Shown here: positions 44,440-53,358 of the stretch, one piece after another | Numbering within the stretch: position 1 is the stretch's first letter | How the letters are laid out: every line of letters begins with the position of its first letter | From: Candidatus Sulfobium mesophilum | Lineage (GTDB): Bacteria; Nitrospirota; Thermodesulfovibrionia; Thermodesulfovibrionales; UBA6898 | Assembly: GCA_900302705.1 (NCBI GenBank) | Contig: OUUY01000086.1 | Span: 1-64,000, forward strand | Length of the DNA: 64,000 nt | Direction of reading: 5' to 3' | Translations under genes and position numbers: made by a program | Notes under the pieces: generated by a model | What the model was told of the DNA's origin: nothing | Database searches by the model: none | Seen by the model: only the letters and a program-made list of their open reading frames with translations

Positions 44440-45663
44440 ATGCAAACTGAAACATCTGCATACCTGGAAGACCTCTCGAAATGCGTGCGCTGCGGCGGCT
44501 GCAAGGCACCATGCCCGACCCTTGATGACGATCCGCTTGAGCCTATGGGGACAAGGGGCCGTCTTATCCTTTTGCATAGCCTCATAAAGGGCGAGATTAA
44601 GCCTTCCCCCTTGCTCAGCGAGCGAATCTTCAGTTGTATTCTCTGCGGGGCCTGTTCCGGGATATGTCCCCTTGGCGTCGATATCATGGAGGTCATGTAC
44701 CGGGGAAGGGCCATCCTCAGCAAAGACGATAAGAAGCGGAGGCTCCTAAGGTCCGCTGCGAAGATGTCGGCCAAATGGCCCGATTTCACCTTCAGGCTGC
44801 TGCGGCTGGGGGAAAGATTCATTTTCCCCATGCTCATGCGCCGGGGGATAATACCTTTCAGCCCGGAGTTTTCCGAGATTCCCTTCAGTAAAAACGAGCA
44901 GGTTTTCAAGGTCCATAAGAAAAAGGGAAGGGTCGCAATATTTGTGGGCTGCTCTACAAATTACGTGTTCCCTCATTTCGGGGAGTCTTTAGTCAACGTG
45001 CTTCAGAAATTCGGATATGAAGTCGTCCTGCCAAAAGGTCTGACCTGCTGCGGGGCGCCGCTTAGGGCGCTGGGACTCGAAAAGGAAGCGGCTGAGCTTG
45101 CAAAAAAGAATTACCGCGTCCTAAGCAGACTAAAAGTTGATGCGATATTAAGCCCCTGCCCTACCTGCACAACTTCCTTGCAAATCGAATATCCAAAGAC
45201 CATCGGAAAGGGGCTCGACAGGGCTATGGATATATCAACTTTTTTTGATGACAAACTAAAACGCCTGGACAAAATTAACAAGACCTCTTTTTATCATGAC
45301 CCGTGCCATCTATATTACGGGCTAGGGGTCAAAAAAGAACCGCGCGAGATAATAAAGAAGTCAGGCCTTGATCTCGCAGGCCCGGCGGATCGCGCTTGCT
45401 GCGGCTTCGGAGGTCTTTATTGTCTTTGCTTCAAGGAAACATCCACATCCCTGCTTAAAAAGAGGACAGACCGGATCATCGAATCCAATGCCGACATGGT
45501 GATCACCGCTTGCCCGAGCTGTGTCTTTCAGCTTGGAAGAACGATAACAGACAGGCCGGTGCTTCATCTCATCGAGCTGATAGAAGAGGCCTATTGCTTC
45601 AGATCAGCAGAGAGGTCCCCCAAAAAAGAAAACGATCCTGAAAGGGAGCCGATGCTGTTTTAG
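44440..45663 (+). CDS. GlcF/HdrD-like iron-sulfur oxidoreductase with CCG domains
   Basis: 407 aa. Two 4Fe-4S motifs at the N-terminus (C-x2-C-x2-C-x3-C-P near 15-26 in CVRCGGCKAPCP, and CILCGACSGICP near 66) precede two cysteine-rich CCG domains (GCSTNYVFP, TCCGAPLRALG; then PCHLYYGLG, CCGFGGLYC) that hold non-cubane or catalytic clusters. This is the glycolate/lactate/heterodisulfide reductase subunit layout, electron transfer from a flavin partner to quinone or ferredoxin. A flavin subunit is not adjacent. larE upstream (26-base gap) suggests hydroxy-acid metabolism. Confidence 0.85.
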   Translation: MQTETSAYLEDLSKCVRCGGCKAPCPTLDDDPLEPMGTRGRLILLHSLIKGEIKPSPLLSERIFSCILCGACSGICPLGVDIMEVMYRGRAILSKDDKKRRLLRSAAKMSAKWPDFTFRLLRLGERFIFPMLMRRGIIPFSPEFSEIPFSKNEQVFKVHKKKGRVAIFVGCSTNYVFPHFGESLVNVLQKFGYEVVLPKGLTCCGAPLRALGLEKEAAELAKKNYRVLSRLKVDAILSPCPTCTTSLQIEYPKTIGKGLDRAMDISTFFDDKLKRLDKINKTSFYHDPCHLYYGLGVKKEPREIIKKSGLDLAGPADRACCGFGGLYCLCFKETSTSLLKKRTDRIIESNADMVITACPSCVFQLGRTITDRPVLHLIELIEEAYCFRSAERSPKKENDPEREPMLF

Positions 45664-45810
45664 CAGCTGCCGGGAGGCATTTCCGAATCTTCCTCGGCTT
45701 CTTAACCTCAGCGAGCAAAACTCCACATCGCAAATGCGCTTTAACCTATATAATTCATGAGTGCAGGACGAGACCGTCTTTTCTCTTTCGCCCCGGCGAA
45801 TCCGCCTGGG

Positions 45811-45869
45811 GAGGATATTCTCGCTGCGCTCCGAGGCAATTTCTCGCCTCGCCTTCGGCGGGCAATACG
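45811..45869 (-). repeat. Dispersed repeat copy B
   Basis: On the minus strand two blocks matching copy A (39330-39534) occur in the same order, 45847-45869 and 45817-45831, closer together than in A. The segment is GC-rich, hairpin-forming (CGCC-TTC-GGCG), and lies in a 239-base gap between the GlcF-like gene and a convergent small gene. No 13-bp terminal repeat was seen here. The rest of 45664-45902 holds no gene. Confidence 0.5.
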
Positions 45870-45902
45870 AAAAAAAGTTTATTAATATCCGGGCTGATAG
45901 GC

Positions 45903-46154
45903 TCAGCCGAAGTCTCGGCCTCTTCTATTTGTAAACGAAGGCCAGGCAGCCGGATCAGCTCTCAATTTATTGAGGCCGCTTGTACTGCACTCTTCTCCAC
46001 TATTCTCAGGGTCTTCCATGCGCGCGATATTCGGACAGTTACGATAAGAGGACCTGAAGCAGAGTCTCTCCATCTCGTCGATAGTGGGGATATGGATGGC
46101 GTTGGGAACAACACATATTGCAAAATAGCTTTCCTTAAAATATGGACAACTCAT
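45903..46154 (-). CDS. Small cysteine-containing conserved hypothetical protein
   Basis: 83 aa, start supported by AAGGAG six bases upstream. The first 46 residues, beginning MSCPYFKESYFAIC and ending CFRSSYRNCPNIARM, with four cysteines (3, 14, 32, 40), form a compact segment like short hypothetical proteins in delta/Nitrospirota-type genomes that I recall only as a pattern (CPYF ... GLC ... ERLCF ... C). The rest is low complexity. A metal or redox role is possible but not shown. Alone between two non-coding gaps. Confidence 0.7.
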   Translation of the reverse strand: MSCPYFKESYFAICVVPNAIHIPTIDEMERLCFRSSYRNCPNIARMEDPENSGEECSTSGLNKLRADPAAWPSFTNRRGRDFG

Positions 46155-46543
46155 AACTCTCTCCTTAACAAGACTTTTGCTTAAGAATATTGGTGAAAAA
46201 GTTAACAGAGACTTTTGAAGAAATTTTGAATATGTGATTCTTATTTGAAACGCTCCCGAAGGAGTCTCATAAAAAGTCCTCCGAAAAAAAGTTAACGGGA
46301 GCGGGTCGAGTTCGCTCAGAACGGAACCGATTCGCCCTTGAAATAATCTGCGTATACTGATAGATTTGTTATCAGAGACACGCTAATTTATAACCTACCC
46401 GGGGGGCCCATGATGATCGAAAAAGGCAAAGATAGAAGGCCGAAATCGGGGGGGAGTTGCTTGTTCAGTACGAAGTCATTGCAGTAAGCAGGGGGAAAAA
46501 GGCTTAACAGCGTCAAGGTCCGGCAATATGTTTTAACGAGAAT
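46155..46543. other. 389-base gap with nested inverted repeats
   Basis: CGCTCCCG (46251-46258) pairs with CGGGAGCG (46296-46303), enclosing a second stem GGAG (46261-46264)/CTCC (46279-46282). The 11-mer AAAAAGTTAAC occurs twice (46196-46206, 46286-46296). A 25-codon frame from 46411 has no convincing support. No gene is called here. Confidence 0.4.
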
Positions 46544-46996
46544 TTATTTCCCCGTTTGAAAAATTGGCTTCTCTGACAGGCTGAGAGTCGCAGCGTCCCG
46601 CTCTCCTTGACAGTATTTATCAAGCGCGGCAGAGAAGACGGAGTCTGATCCTGCTATCTTCTCAAACAGCGTCATCGATGACTTAAACTTGATATCGTCA
46701 GGATAGCCGAAGATTTCTGAAACTGTCCCGCTTTTGAGGGCAACTACCGCTTCAGTGCATTCCAACAGCCTTTTTCCCAAAACAGGGTGGTTAAGATACT
46801 GCCGTGCTTCTTCTAAGCTCTTGATGGAGTAACGCTTTGTAGTTGGACTGTATCCCAATCCATTGATCTGGGGGAATATAAACCACATCCAGTGAGTCCG
46901 TTTCTGGCCTGCCTTAAGCTCTGCCAGCGCTCTTTCATACACGCCTTCCTGGGCGCTCAGAAACCGGTTCAGGTCATATGGATCGTCGGCCTTCAT
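46544..46996 (-). CDS. DUF1810 family protein
   Basis: 150 aa matching the family throughout: DLNRFLSAQEGVYERALAEL at the start, HWMWFIFPQINGLGYSPTTKRYSI in the middle, YLNHPVLGKRLLECTEAV and the SDIFGYPDDIKFKSSMTLF-like segment (here SEIFGYPDD). Full length. The family's function is not established; no catalytic residues are agreed. AGGT site before the ATG. Cytoplasmic. Confidence 0.9.
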   Translation of the reverse strand: MKADDPYDLNRFLSAQEGVYERALAELKAGQKRTHWMWFIFPQINGLGYSPTTKRYSIKSLEEARQYLNHPVLGKRLLECTEAVVALKSGTVSEIFGYPDDIKFKSSMTLFEKIAGSDSVFSAALDKYCQGERDAATLSLSEKPIFQTGK

Positions 46997-47440
46997 TTCA
47001 CCTGCTTCACTAATCTATCGGGAGCATACGAGGCCAGTTGGCGTTGACCGGAGTGTTGATCGCATGCTCAGGACCATAAGCCCCGGTCGTTCCATCTTCT
47101 TTCTCCGTGCAAAGGCCTTGGTATGTCGACTCTCGCTTTGTTAATCTCAAAAAATCATATCACAAATTTAGGACGACCATCAAACAAAATAAAGCGTCGA
47201 CATAGAGATTCACTAAAGTTTTGCCAAAAAATTGTCGAAGAATTTTACAAAAGACATCTCCGGCAATTTCTTTAAGGTAATTTTGTTTAGATATCAATGA
47301 ATTATGACGATGGACGCTGCTTACCCTCCTGAATCAGTTCATTAAAAAACTTTAATTTGACTTGACAGGATGTATTTGAAATGATGCTAGCAGGGGGAAA
47401 GAAAAAATAGATTTCACCCGCAACGATAAGGAGGAATAAC
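46997..47440. other. Gap upstream of the TonB-like/Cys-rich gene
   Basis: 444 bases with no gene I can support. AT-rich in its middle, with a TTGACA at 47362-47367 but no acceptable -10 at the right distance. Nothing else recognised. Confidence 0.4.
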
Positions 47441-48157
47441 ATGTCATTTCTCAATATTTCTCGTTCAGCAAAATTTCTTGGAAGAGGGTTGATGCATTGT
47501 GCGGTAAGTGCAGCCGTGATGGCCCTGATGATCACTACTTTATCGTGCACGACAGCTCAGCCAGCGCCCGATCTGGAAGGCGGCAAATTCAAAGAGTCCG
47601 TTGCCGCGCAAAAGAGGATCAACCGCTATTTTCACTCCAAGGTAGTGCCAAATCTCAAGACCTGCTGGGATCAAGTTCAGGGCAAAGGGACAATAGAAAT
47701 GCAGTACTTGTACGAGGACGATGCGAAGGGAGGATGGACATTCAAGACTCTCAAGAGCGGCAAATCAACCTTGCCTAGAGGCCAGGACGAAGTTGCCGTG
47801 GCCTGCATGCAAAAAGCCGTAACTGCGACCTCGTTTCCAAAGGAGGGTGACGCCGGCGCCTCATACTTCATAGATTGGAACTGGCCGGTCCCGATGCCGC
47901 CGGACGCTGAACAACAATTTGGGAGGATGATCGGGTCTAATGGGGGCGAAGGCGGTGGCTGCGACGGTAACGGAGCATCTGCAAGGTGCGTAACCTGCTC
48001 GGGATCCCCGCTAACTTGCATCTATGTGTGCGTCGGCAGTGATACTTGCCAGGTTCAAGCAACACATCCCGGCGGGTTCAACAGTATTTGCACTGAAGGG
48101 GGTAAATGTGCCTCTGGCGGGCCTTTTGGAGTTGTTGGAGGTTTCATTATGTACTAA
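47441..48157 (+). CDS. Exported protein with AgmX/TonB-like domain and cysteine-rich C-terminus
   Basis: 238 aa. AGGAGG six bases before the ATG. The first 36 residues are a signal sequence ending near cysteine 36 (TTLSC), which is only a weak lipobox. Residues about 60-130 (VVPNLKTCWDQV ... ACMQKAVTATSFP) resemble the C-terminal domain of AgmX/PglI and TonB proteins, with its two cysteines. The last third is Gly/Cys-rich (GGEGGGCDGNGASARCVTCS and further CxxxC pairs), likely disulfide-bonded. Periplasmic or surface; function unknown. Confidence 0.55.
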   Translation: MSFLNISRSAKFLGRGLMHCAVSAAVMALMITTLSCTTAQPAPDLEGGKFKESVAAQKRINRYFHSKVVPNLKTCWDQVQGKGTIEMQYLYEDDAKGGWTFKTLKSGKSTLPRGQDEVAVACMQKAVTATSFPKEGDAGASYFIDWNWPVPMPPDAEQQFGRMIGSNGGEGGGCDGNGASARCVTCSGSPLTCIYVCVGSDTCQVQATHPGGFNSICTEGGKCASGGPFGVVGGFIMY

Positions 48158-48456
48158 CGACGGGGAGGTAGGTCGCTGTTAAGGGCATATAATCGACCGG
48201 TCGGACAGGCTAATATTGATCGGCAACAGGCCGCTGGATTTTCATACCTCCTAACGCCGCTTGTTATAGCCGGAATTTCTCCCGGACAGTTTTGCCATCT
48301 TTACCATAGATGGTTTCCTAGTCCGTAATATGCGGTTAAGAAAATTTAACCTTTTCTTAATCGGCTTTTAACGATCGACAACTATATTATGTCTGCGCGA
48401 TAGGCTCCGGGAGCATCGGGCCTTTTTAAAACTCCAGAAAAAAGAGTGGAGGTGAC
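48158..48456. other. Gap before mreB, no gene seen
   Basis: 299 bases. Contains an AT-rich stretch near 48340-48390 suited to a promoter for mreB (TATATT near 48380) but no clear -35, and a Gly-Gly-rich leader with GTGGAGGT as the mreB site. Confidence 0.35.
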
Positions 48457-49488
48457 ATGTTTCTTCATAGCATACTCGGGTTGTTTTCGAATGACCTTGC
48501 AATAGACCTGGGCACTGCCAACACCCTCGTCTACGTTAAAGGGAAGGGCATTGTCTGCGATGAACCTTCAGTCGTCGTAATAAAGAAGGACAATAGAAAG
48601 ACGGTGGCAGTCGGCTCCGAAGCAAAGAAGATGCTCGGCAAGACGCCTCTCAATATTATGGCCATCAGACCGATGAAAGAGGGGGTAATCGCGGATTTCG
48701 ACGCGACAGGCGAGATGCTCAAATATTTTATCAAGAAGGTCCATGATAGGAGAAGTTTTGTGTCGCCTAGGGTAATAATCGGCGTGCCATCCGGGATTAC
48801 ACAGGTGGAACAGCGGGCCGTCAAGGACGCGGCCGAGGCATCCGGCGCCAGAGAAGTCTACCTTGTTGAGGAGCCTATGGCGGCAGCTATCGGCGTCGGT
48901 ATGCCTGTCGGAGAGCCATCCGGCAACATGATCGTCGATATCGGAGGAGGCACTACAGACGTCGCCATCATATCCATAGACGGAGTGGTTTACAGCAAGG
49001 CGGTAAGAGTGGGTGGCGACAAGATGGACGAATCGATTATGGCCTATATAAAAAGAAGATACAATCTCATGATCGGCGAAACGACGACAGAACAGATCAA
49101 GATAGAGATCGGCTCTGCCTGCCGAAACGGCAGTTCAGAAAAGAAGGTTAAAGACATCAAAGGGCGCGACCTCATATCGGGTATACCAAAGACGATAACG
49201 GTCAATGAAGATGAGATACTCGAGGCGCTGTCCGAGCCGATCAGTGTCATACTCGATACCATCAAGATCGCTCTTGAAAACACCCCTCCGGAACTGGCCT
49301 CTGATATCGTTGACAGGGGCATTGTCCTTGCCGGTGGAGGTGCGCTTCTTCGCAGGATCGACCTGCTTATCAAGCAGGAGACAGGCCTTCCTGTTACCAT
49401 AGCCGAGAACCCCCTGACAGCAGTGGCTCTCGGCGTCGGCAAAATGCTTGACGAACTGGAGATGCTCCGCAAGATCGCAATAACCTGA
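48457..49488 (+). CDS. mreB: Rod-shape determining actin homologue MreB
   Basis: 343 aa, full length. AIDLGTANTLVYVKG opens phosphate-1; IGVPSGITQVEQRA, the IVDIGGGTTDVAIIS phosphate-2 loop near residue 160, and GIVLAGGGALLRRID near 290 complete the actin fold. It forms membrane-bound filaments directing peptidoglycan synthesis. GGAGG-type site before the ATG. Unlike the usual order no mreC or mreD follows; instead a response regulator lies opposite, making this an isolated copy, perhaps one of several. Confidence 0.95.
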   Translation: MFLHSILGLFSNDLAIDLGTANTLVYVKGKGIVCDEPSVVVIKKDNRKTVAVGSEAKKMLGKTPLNIMAIRPMKEGVIADFDATGEMLKYFIKKVHDRRSFVSPRVIIGVPSGITQVEQRAVKDAAEASGAREVYLVEEPMAAAIGVGMPVGEPSGNMIVDIGGGTTDVAIISIDGVVYSKAVRVGGDKMDESIMAYIKRRYNLMIGETTTEQIKIEIGSACRNGSSEKKVKDIKGRDLISGIPKTITVNEDEILEALSEPISVILDTIKIALENTPPELASDIVDRGIVLAGGGALLRRIDLLIKQETGLPVTIAENPLTAVALGVGKMLDELEMLRKIAIT

Positions 49489-49554
49489 ACACTCGGATTA
49501 ACAGGTGAAGATTATAAGGCGAAAGGGTGACTGCTCGACCCCGGTGCTGTGTCA

Positions 49555-49941
49555 TCATGCATAACCTGATGCATAGCTGTTTAGAATGTCAGCTATCTTG
49601 TTGTATTCTGTTATTTTATTAAGAAGGACCTCTGCTTTTTCAGCTGTCCTTCTCTGATAGAGGAGATATCCGCCGCTTGCAAGCCCAATTATCCTGGAAA
49701 TGGGGGTAATTTGCCTGAAGGACTTGATAAGATCGGTCCCGAGCCTCCATTGGGTCTTCATATCTACAATAATGACGTCCGGCTTCACCTTTGCTTTGCG
49801 CAAGAAATGCAAAGCACTGAGCGCGTCTTCTGCCTCGCCAATAATCTGGATTTTAGGAATCGCGAGGACGAGTTTTCTGAGCCAATTGCGAAAGAAAAGT
49901 GATTCGTCAACAATGAGAACTCTGAATCTTCTCATTTTCAC
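49555..49941 (-). CDS. Stand-alone response-regulator receiver protein
   Basis: 128 aa, a single CheY-like receiver domain: LIVDESLFFRNWLRK near the start (one acidic residue of the usual pair), phospho-acceptor Asp in VIIVDMK near residue 59, and GLASGGY for the Ser/Thr. The usual Lys of the fifth strand is displaced (LLNKITE near 106). A diverged but probably functional receiver with no output domain, acting through protein contact. Convergent with mreB. Confidence 0.75.
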   Translation of the reverse strand: MKMRRFRVLIVDESLFFRNWLRKLVLAIPKIQIIGEAEDALSALHFLRKAKVKPDVIIVDMKTQWRLGTDLIKSFRQITPISRIIGLASGGYLLYQRRTAEKAEVLLNKITEYNKIADILNSYASGYA

Positions 49942-50329
49942 CCTCCCTATCTTAGGATAGCTTCACAAAAAGCTTATCAAAGGATTATTAACTTCCAATT
50001 AACCACAGATTAAATTTTCTTAACTCCCGGGCAGAGATATGCGGGCAAGTCACTTATTTATTTAGGAATTTTTTGGGGAGGTAAGAGTACCTTGGCTCAC
50101 CGAGGCAATTTGACTTGAGGCCTGATTGCTACTATCCTTTGGACAATGGGTATTGACCTTGGAAAATGCACTCCATATCCTTCAAGTTGTTATCTTGCGA
50201 AGAGGGTGACAGATATCAACATACGCACAGAAGTGAGAGCAACAGCGGAGCGGTGAAGCTGTTTAGGAAGAATAGAGTTATGGGAATCCTGTTATTATGC
50301 CGTTAGAAATATAGGAAAGGAGAACAGGA
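49942..50329. other. Gap before the outer-membrane protein gene
   Basis: 388 bases without a gene. A TTGACC (50153-50158)-N17-TATCCT (50176-50181) pair could be a promoter, but would leave a leader of about 140 bases. A stretch of T/A runs near 49965-50060 may be a terminator for the receiver gene. Confidence 0.35.
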
Positions 50330-50920
50330 TTGAAGTATTCTGTCATAACAGTCGCAGTGTTGAGCTTTATAGTTATGGTAATGGCGCCCCTTTCCGGCTT
50401 TGCCGCAGACTTTGCCGCAGAGAAGAAGGACCCTTATATCGAGGTGAAACCAGGTGCATATTTCCCAACCGGCAATCTCCATGACAACGGGTTCGATACA
50501 GTCTTCACCGGAGAAATCGCAGTCGGTTCATATTTGAATCCGAACCTGGCCTTTGAGGGCGAGGTCGGGTACTTCAAGACCAATGCGTCGGACGCCGGCG
50601 TGGATAAAGACATATGGGTTGTTCCGGTCACAGCCAGCCTCAAAATAGTGCTTCCCTTCAGGGGCGGCGAAGCGTACGCGGGTGGAGGCGTGGGAGTCTA
50701 TTTTGCCACTATGGAAACAACAGTGAGCGGTTCGTCAACCGACGATAGCGGTGCTGCCTTTGGGGGTCATGGCCTTCTTGGCTTTTCCGTAAATATTTCC
50801 CGAAGAATGTTCATAGGGACCGAAGGCAGGTATATTTTCACCACGAAGGCAAGCCTTCTCGATACAAAAACGAACCTGGACGGCTTTATGGTGACGGGGA
50901 TCATCGGTTTCAGATTGTGA
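50330..50920 (+). CDS. Outer-membrane beta-barrel protein, porin/OmpW-like
   Basis: 196 aa. TTG start at 50330 behind AAAGGAG (seven bases), signal peptide cleaved near SGFA-AD (residue about 25). The mature sequence alternates hydrophobic and polar residues with Gly/Tyr-rich turns (YIEVKPGAYFPTGNL, FEGEVGYFKT, AYAGGGVGVYFAT) and ends in FRL, the typical C-terminal barrel signature with terminal aromatic-x-Leu. About eight strands. An outer-membrane porin-like or OmpW/opacity-type protein is inferred. Confidence 0.75.
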   Translation: MKYSVITVAVLSFIVMVMAPLSGFAADFAAEKKDPYIEVKPGAYFPTGNLHDNGFDTVFTGEIAVGSYLNPNLAFEGEVGYFKTNASDAGVDKDIWVVPVTASLKIVLPFRGGEAYAGGGVGVYFATMETTVSGSSTDDSGAAFGGHGLLGFSVNISRRMFIGTEGRYIFTTKASLLDTKTNLDGFMVTGIIGFRL

Positions 50921-50987
50921 TTCCGCAATTCGCAGATGCAGTGCGAAAGCCTATGCGGTGAAAGAGGAGACAGATCGAGGAACTCTT

Positions 50988-51593
50988 ATGAAGCGGCTGA
51001 TGTTAGTTATGGTAACTGCGGTTATGAGCATCTGCCTTCTTGGCTGCGGTACAAGTGCCAAAGAAATTAAACTGAAATCGCAAAGCGAAAAAGCTGATGT
51101 GTTCAGGGAAGTTATTGAAGGCGGGCCTGTTCCAAAAGGTTTTGTAGATATGACCATTAAAGCATCAATCAAGACCCATCGGGAAGGTCATTACCCTCTT
51201 GAGCCCAGGGAGCAGTTTCACGGCAATCCGGATTACCCTTTCTTGATAAATGTAGATGGTCAGGCGGCCATATGGAAAGTCGATGGGAGCATGGATAATA
51301 TTCCTCCGAATGATGAGAAAGGCAGAACAAGCGCTGACCCGGAGGCGGGACCAGGAGTTAAGTATGTCCTTGATAAGAAGATCAGAATTGCTTCAGGCAC
51401 TCATAAGATATTCTTCGGTCTGCCGGCGGAAAACTTTTCAAAGGAATTTGAAGTTACTTTGAATGAAGAGAAAATGTATGTATTGGAGTTGAAGCCTCTT
51501 TATCGGGAAAAAGTGCACCCATATCGCATGCCGTCGTTTCTTGAAGGAATCAAAGAATATGAAGTTTTCCTGAATGGAGTTCTTGTGCGATAG
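50988..51593 (+). CDS. Predicted lipoprotein, unknown function
   Basis: 201 aa from ATG 50988, with GAGG seven bases upstream. Lipobox LLGC with Cys at residue 20. The mature part is charged, with beta-type segments (FVDMTIKASIKTH, FLINVDGQAAIWKVDG, GTHKIFFGLPAENFSKEFEVTL) suggesting an immunoglobulin-like or heme/PEGA-like sandwich. No family recognised. Follows the outer-membrane gene by about 70 bases, likely cotranscribed. The 257-base gap after it (51594-51850) holds nothing I can support. Confidence 0.65.
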   Translation: MKRLMLVMVTAVMSICLLGCGTSAKEIKLKSQSEKADVFREVIEGGPVPKGFVDMTIKASIKTHREGHYPLEPREQFHGNPDYPFLINVDGQAAIWKVDGSMDNIPPNDEKGRTSADPEAGPGVKYVLDKKIRIASGTHKIFFGLPAENFSKEFEVTLNEEKMYVLELKPLYREKVHPYRMPSFLEGIKEYEVFLNGVLVR

Positions 51594-51850
51594 GGCAATC
51601 ATTTCAAATCTTGTCAAAAAAACGGCAGACAGCCACAAGCTTTTGAGACACTAGTTGTCAGGGGGAACGCACGCAATGCGATCAGGTGTGTAATATAGTA
51701 GTGGAATTCTATGTCCATATCCCCGCTTTTCGGTGGCGCGCAGCAGGCCACGGATTATGGGAGGAAGAGTTAAGGCGGCCAAGAAATTCAGCATCGATCA
51801 ACAGCTCGTGATATTGAGAGCGACATAATGCTTGCAATCCGAGCGGCATT

Positions 51851-52465
51851 TTATTCTTTCGCCCCGGCTTTTCGTAACAGTTCCCACAGACGAGTGTCAA
51901 GGAAAGAATATTTTAACGCCGTATTGCCCTTATTGCTTTTGATGTTTACATCGGCGCCCTTCTTAATGAGTAGCTGAGCCATGGCAATATCACCCTTGAG
52001 CGAAGCTAACATCAGTGGCGTTTCCCCGTCATTATTTGATGCATTGACATCAGCTCCCGTCTTTATGAGCAATGTTACCAATTCCAAGTCTCCTTTAGAT
52101 GAGGCGAAAATCAATGCGGTGTAACCGGCATTGTCCCTGGCGTTCAGATCGGCACCTTTTTTGATCAGCAGTCTTACCATTTCAAAATTATCACCGGCTG
52201 AGGCCCGCATGAGAGCTGTGTTCCCGTCGTTGTCCTTGGCATTGACATCCATTCCGGCCTTTATGAATAACTCTATACGTTCCTTGTTTCCTGCTCCTGC
52301 CTCATTTAAGAATGAGTCTGTTGAATATGGTATTCCCCTGCTCGTTATTTCATTTTTGTAGCCTTCCTTGCCCTTGCAGCCAGGAATCACTGTAAATAAG
52401 GCTGATAGTAGCAGAAGGGCAAAACTACAAGGGATGTTTTTTAGAATCGGTGTTCCAATTGACAT
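51851..52465 (-). CDS. Ankyrin-repeat lipoprotein
   Basis: 204 aa. Lipoprotein signal with Cys at residue 30 (VIPGC). Residues about 60-195 are four to five ankyrin repeats of the type G-x-D-V-N-A-x-D-x-D-G-x-T-A-L-M-x-A (e.g. GMDVNAKDNDGNTALMRAS, GADVNASNNDGETPLMLAS), each followed by a helix with LLIKKGA. Ankyrins mediate protein binding; partner unknown. No ribosome site stands out before the ATG. Confidence 0.85.
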   Translation of the reverse strand: MSIGTPILKNIPCSFALLLLSALFTVIPGCKGKEGYKNEITSRGIPYSTDSFLNEAGAGNKERIELFIKAGMDVNAKDNDGNTALMRASAGDNFEMVRLLIKKGADLNARDNAGYTALIFASSKGDLELVTLLIKTGADVNASNNDGETPLMLASLKGDIAMAQLLIKKGADVNIKSNKGNTALKYSFLDTRLWELLRKAGAKE

Positions 52466-52552
52466 ATTAATTAAACAATATCAACTGTCAGAGTGACGTT
52501 TCGAAAACTTTGATTATCTGGAATCCAGTTGTCCATGCACAATTATATCTCA

Positions 52553-53059
52553 TCAGCGGGGCTGTCGTGTCCATGTCGCACTACGGCCGAACAATGGAAT
52601 AAGGACGTATCCCCTCAAAGACATCTTGTCCGGGGAAACCAGGGTGATATAGCCGCTGTAGGTCTTTCCGTTTTTTGGGTCGTAGACCTTGCCCTGCTTC
52701 CATTGTTGGTCTTCCGCGCTATATACGAACCCGGTCATTATCTGAAGACCGATGATCGGGCGGTTCCGCAGATTCGGATCGGGGTTATTATCATCAACCC
52801 TTGGCTCTCCTGCCCTTCCTCCCTTATCCTCCTGCGGGTAATTGGGATTTTTTGACCAAACAACCCTTCCGCAGTATTTATTTCCGCATTTGAAGACCTC
52901 GATCAGCCCGTCATGTTCCTCGTTGTACCATCGGCCGATGATGTCATCGCCGTTCTGAGCCGACCAGGCAGTGAAGGACGCAACGAAAGAGAGGATAACT
53001 ATAGGAGGAATTCTCTTTAGTATTCCACGGCCTTTTTTCACCGCTATCTGTAAGAACAT
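52553..53059 (-). CDS. DUF2147 secreted protein, copy 2
   Basis: 168 aa, paralogue of 8426-8881. Signal peptide with cleavage near AWSA-QNG (residue about 34). Shared pattern: IIGRWYNEEHDGLIEVF, two cysteines in FKCGNKYCGRVVW, DDNNPDPNLRNRP, GKVYDPKNGKTYSG and the closing LRGYVLIPLFGRS strand. Lipocalin-like family, function unknown. GGAG four bases before the ATG. Confidence 0.88.
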   Translation of the reverse strand: MFLQIAVKKGRGILKRIPPIVILSFVASFTAWSAQNGDDIIGRWYNEEHDGLIEVFKCGNKYCGRVVWSKNPNYPQEDKGGRAGEPRVDDNNPDPNLRNRPIIGLQIMTGFVYSAEDQQWKQGKVYDPKNGKTYSGYITLVSPDKMSLRGYVLIPLFGRSATWTRQPR

Positions 53060-53358
53060 TTCACTCCAGACCGCATCCGAAGCCTACGGGACCTCACTGG
53101 CGGGGCGGATTGAACGAAGTTTTCTGTCAGCCCCGACTCTATTGTAATTATAGCAATACCGCAGCGCTGGATTACGCCTTCAATTCCCCTCTGCAGCGAA
53201 ATCTAAGGACTCACAATTAACAAAGCGAAACTACTGAGGATATTCTGTTTGACTTAAGACCAAAAGAGATGCACTTTGCAGTGCATCCCCTTTAAAAACA
53301 GCGACGCCGTTATGTTCGGCTTTAGGCCGGCTCCCTATGCAACCAGTGGTTTTTCAGG
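53060..53358. other. Gap with no gene recognised
   Basis: 299 bases downstream of the short hypothetical gene and upstream of DUF2147 on the minus strand. No promoter, repeat or RNA recognised. Confidence 0.3.

Noticed and set aside
51709-51900. 63-codon reading on the minus strand
   Set aside because: Overlaps the ankyrin gene end and has no ribosome site or family.
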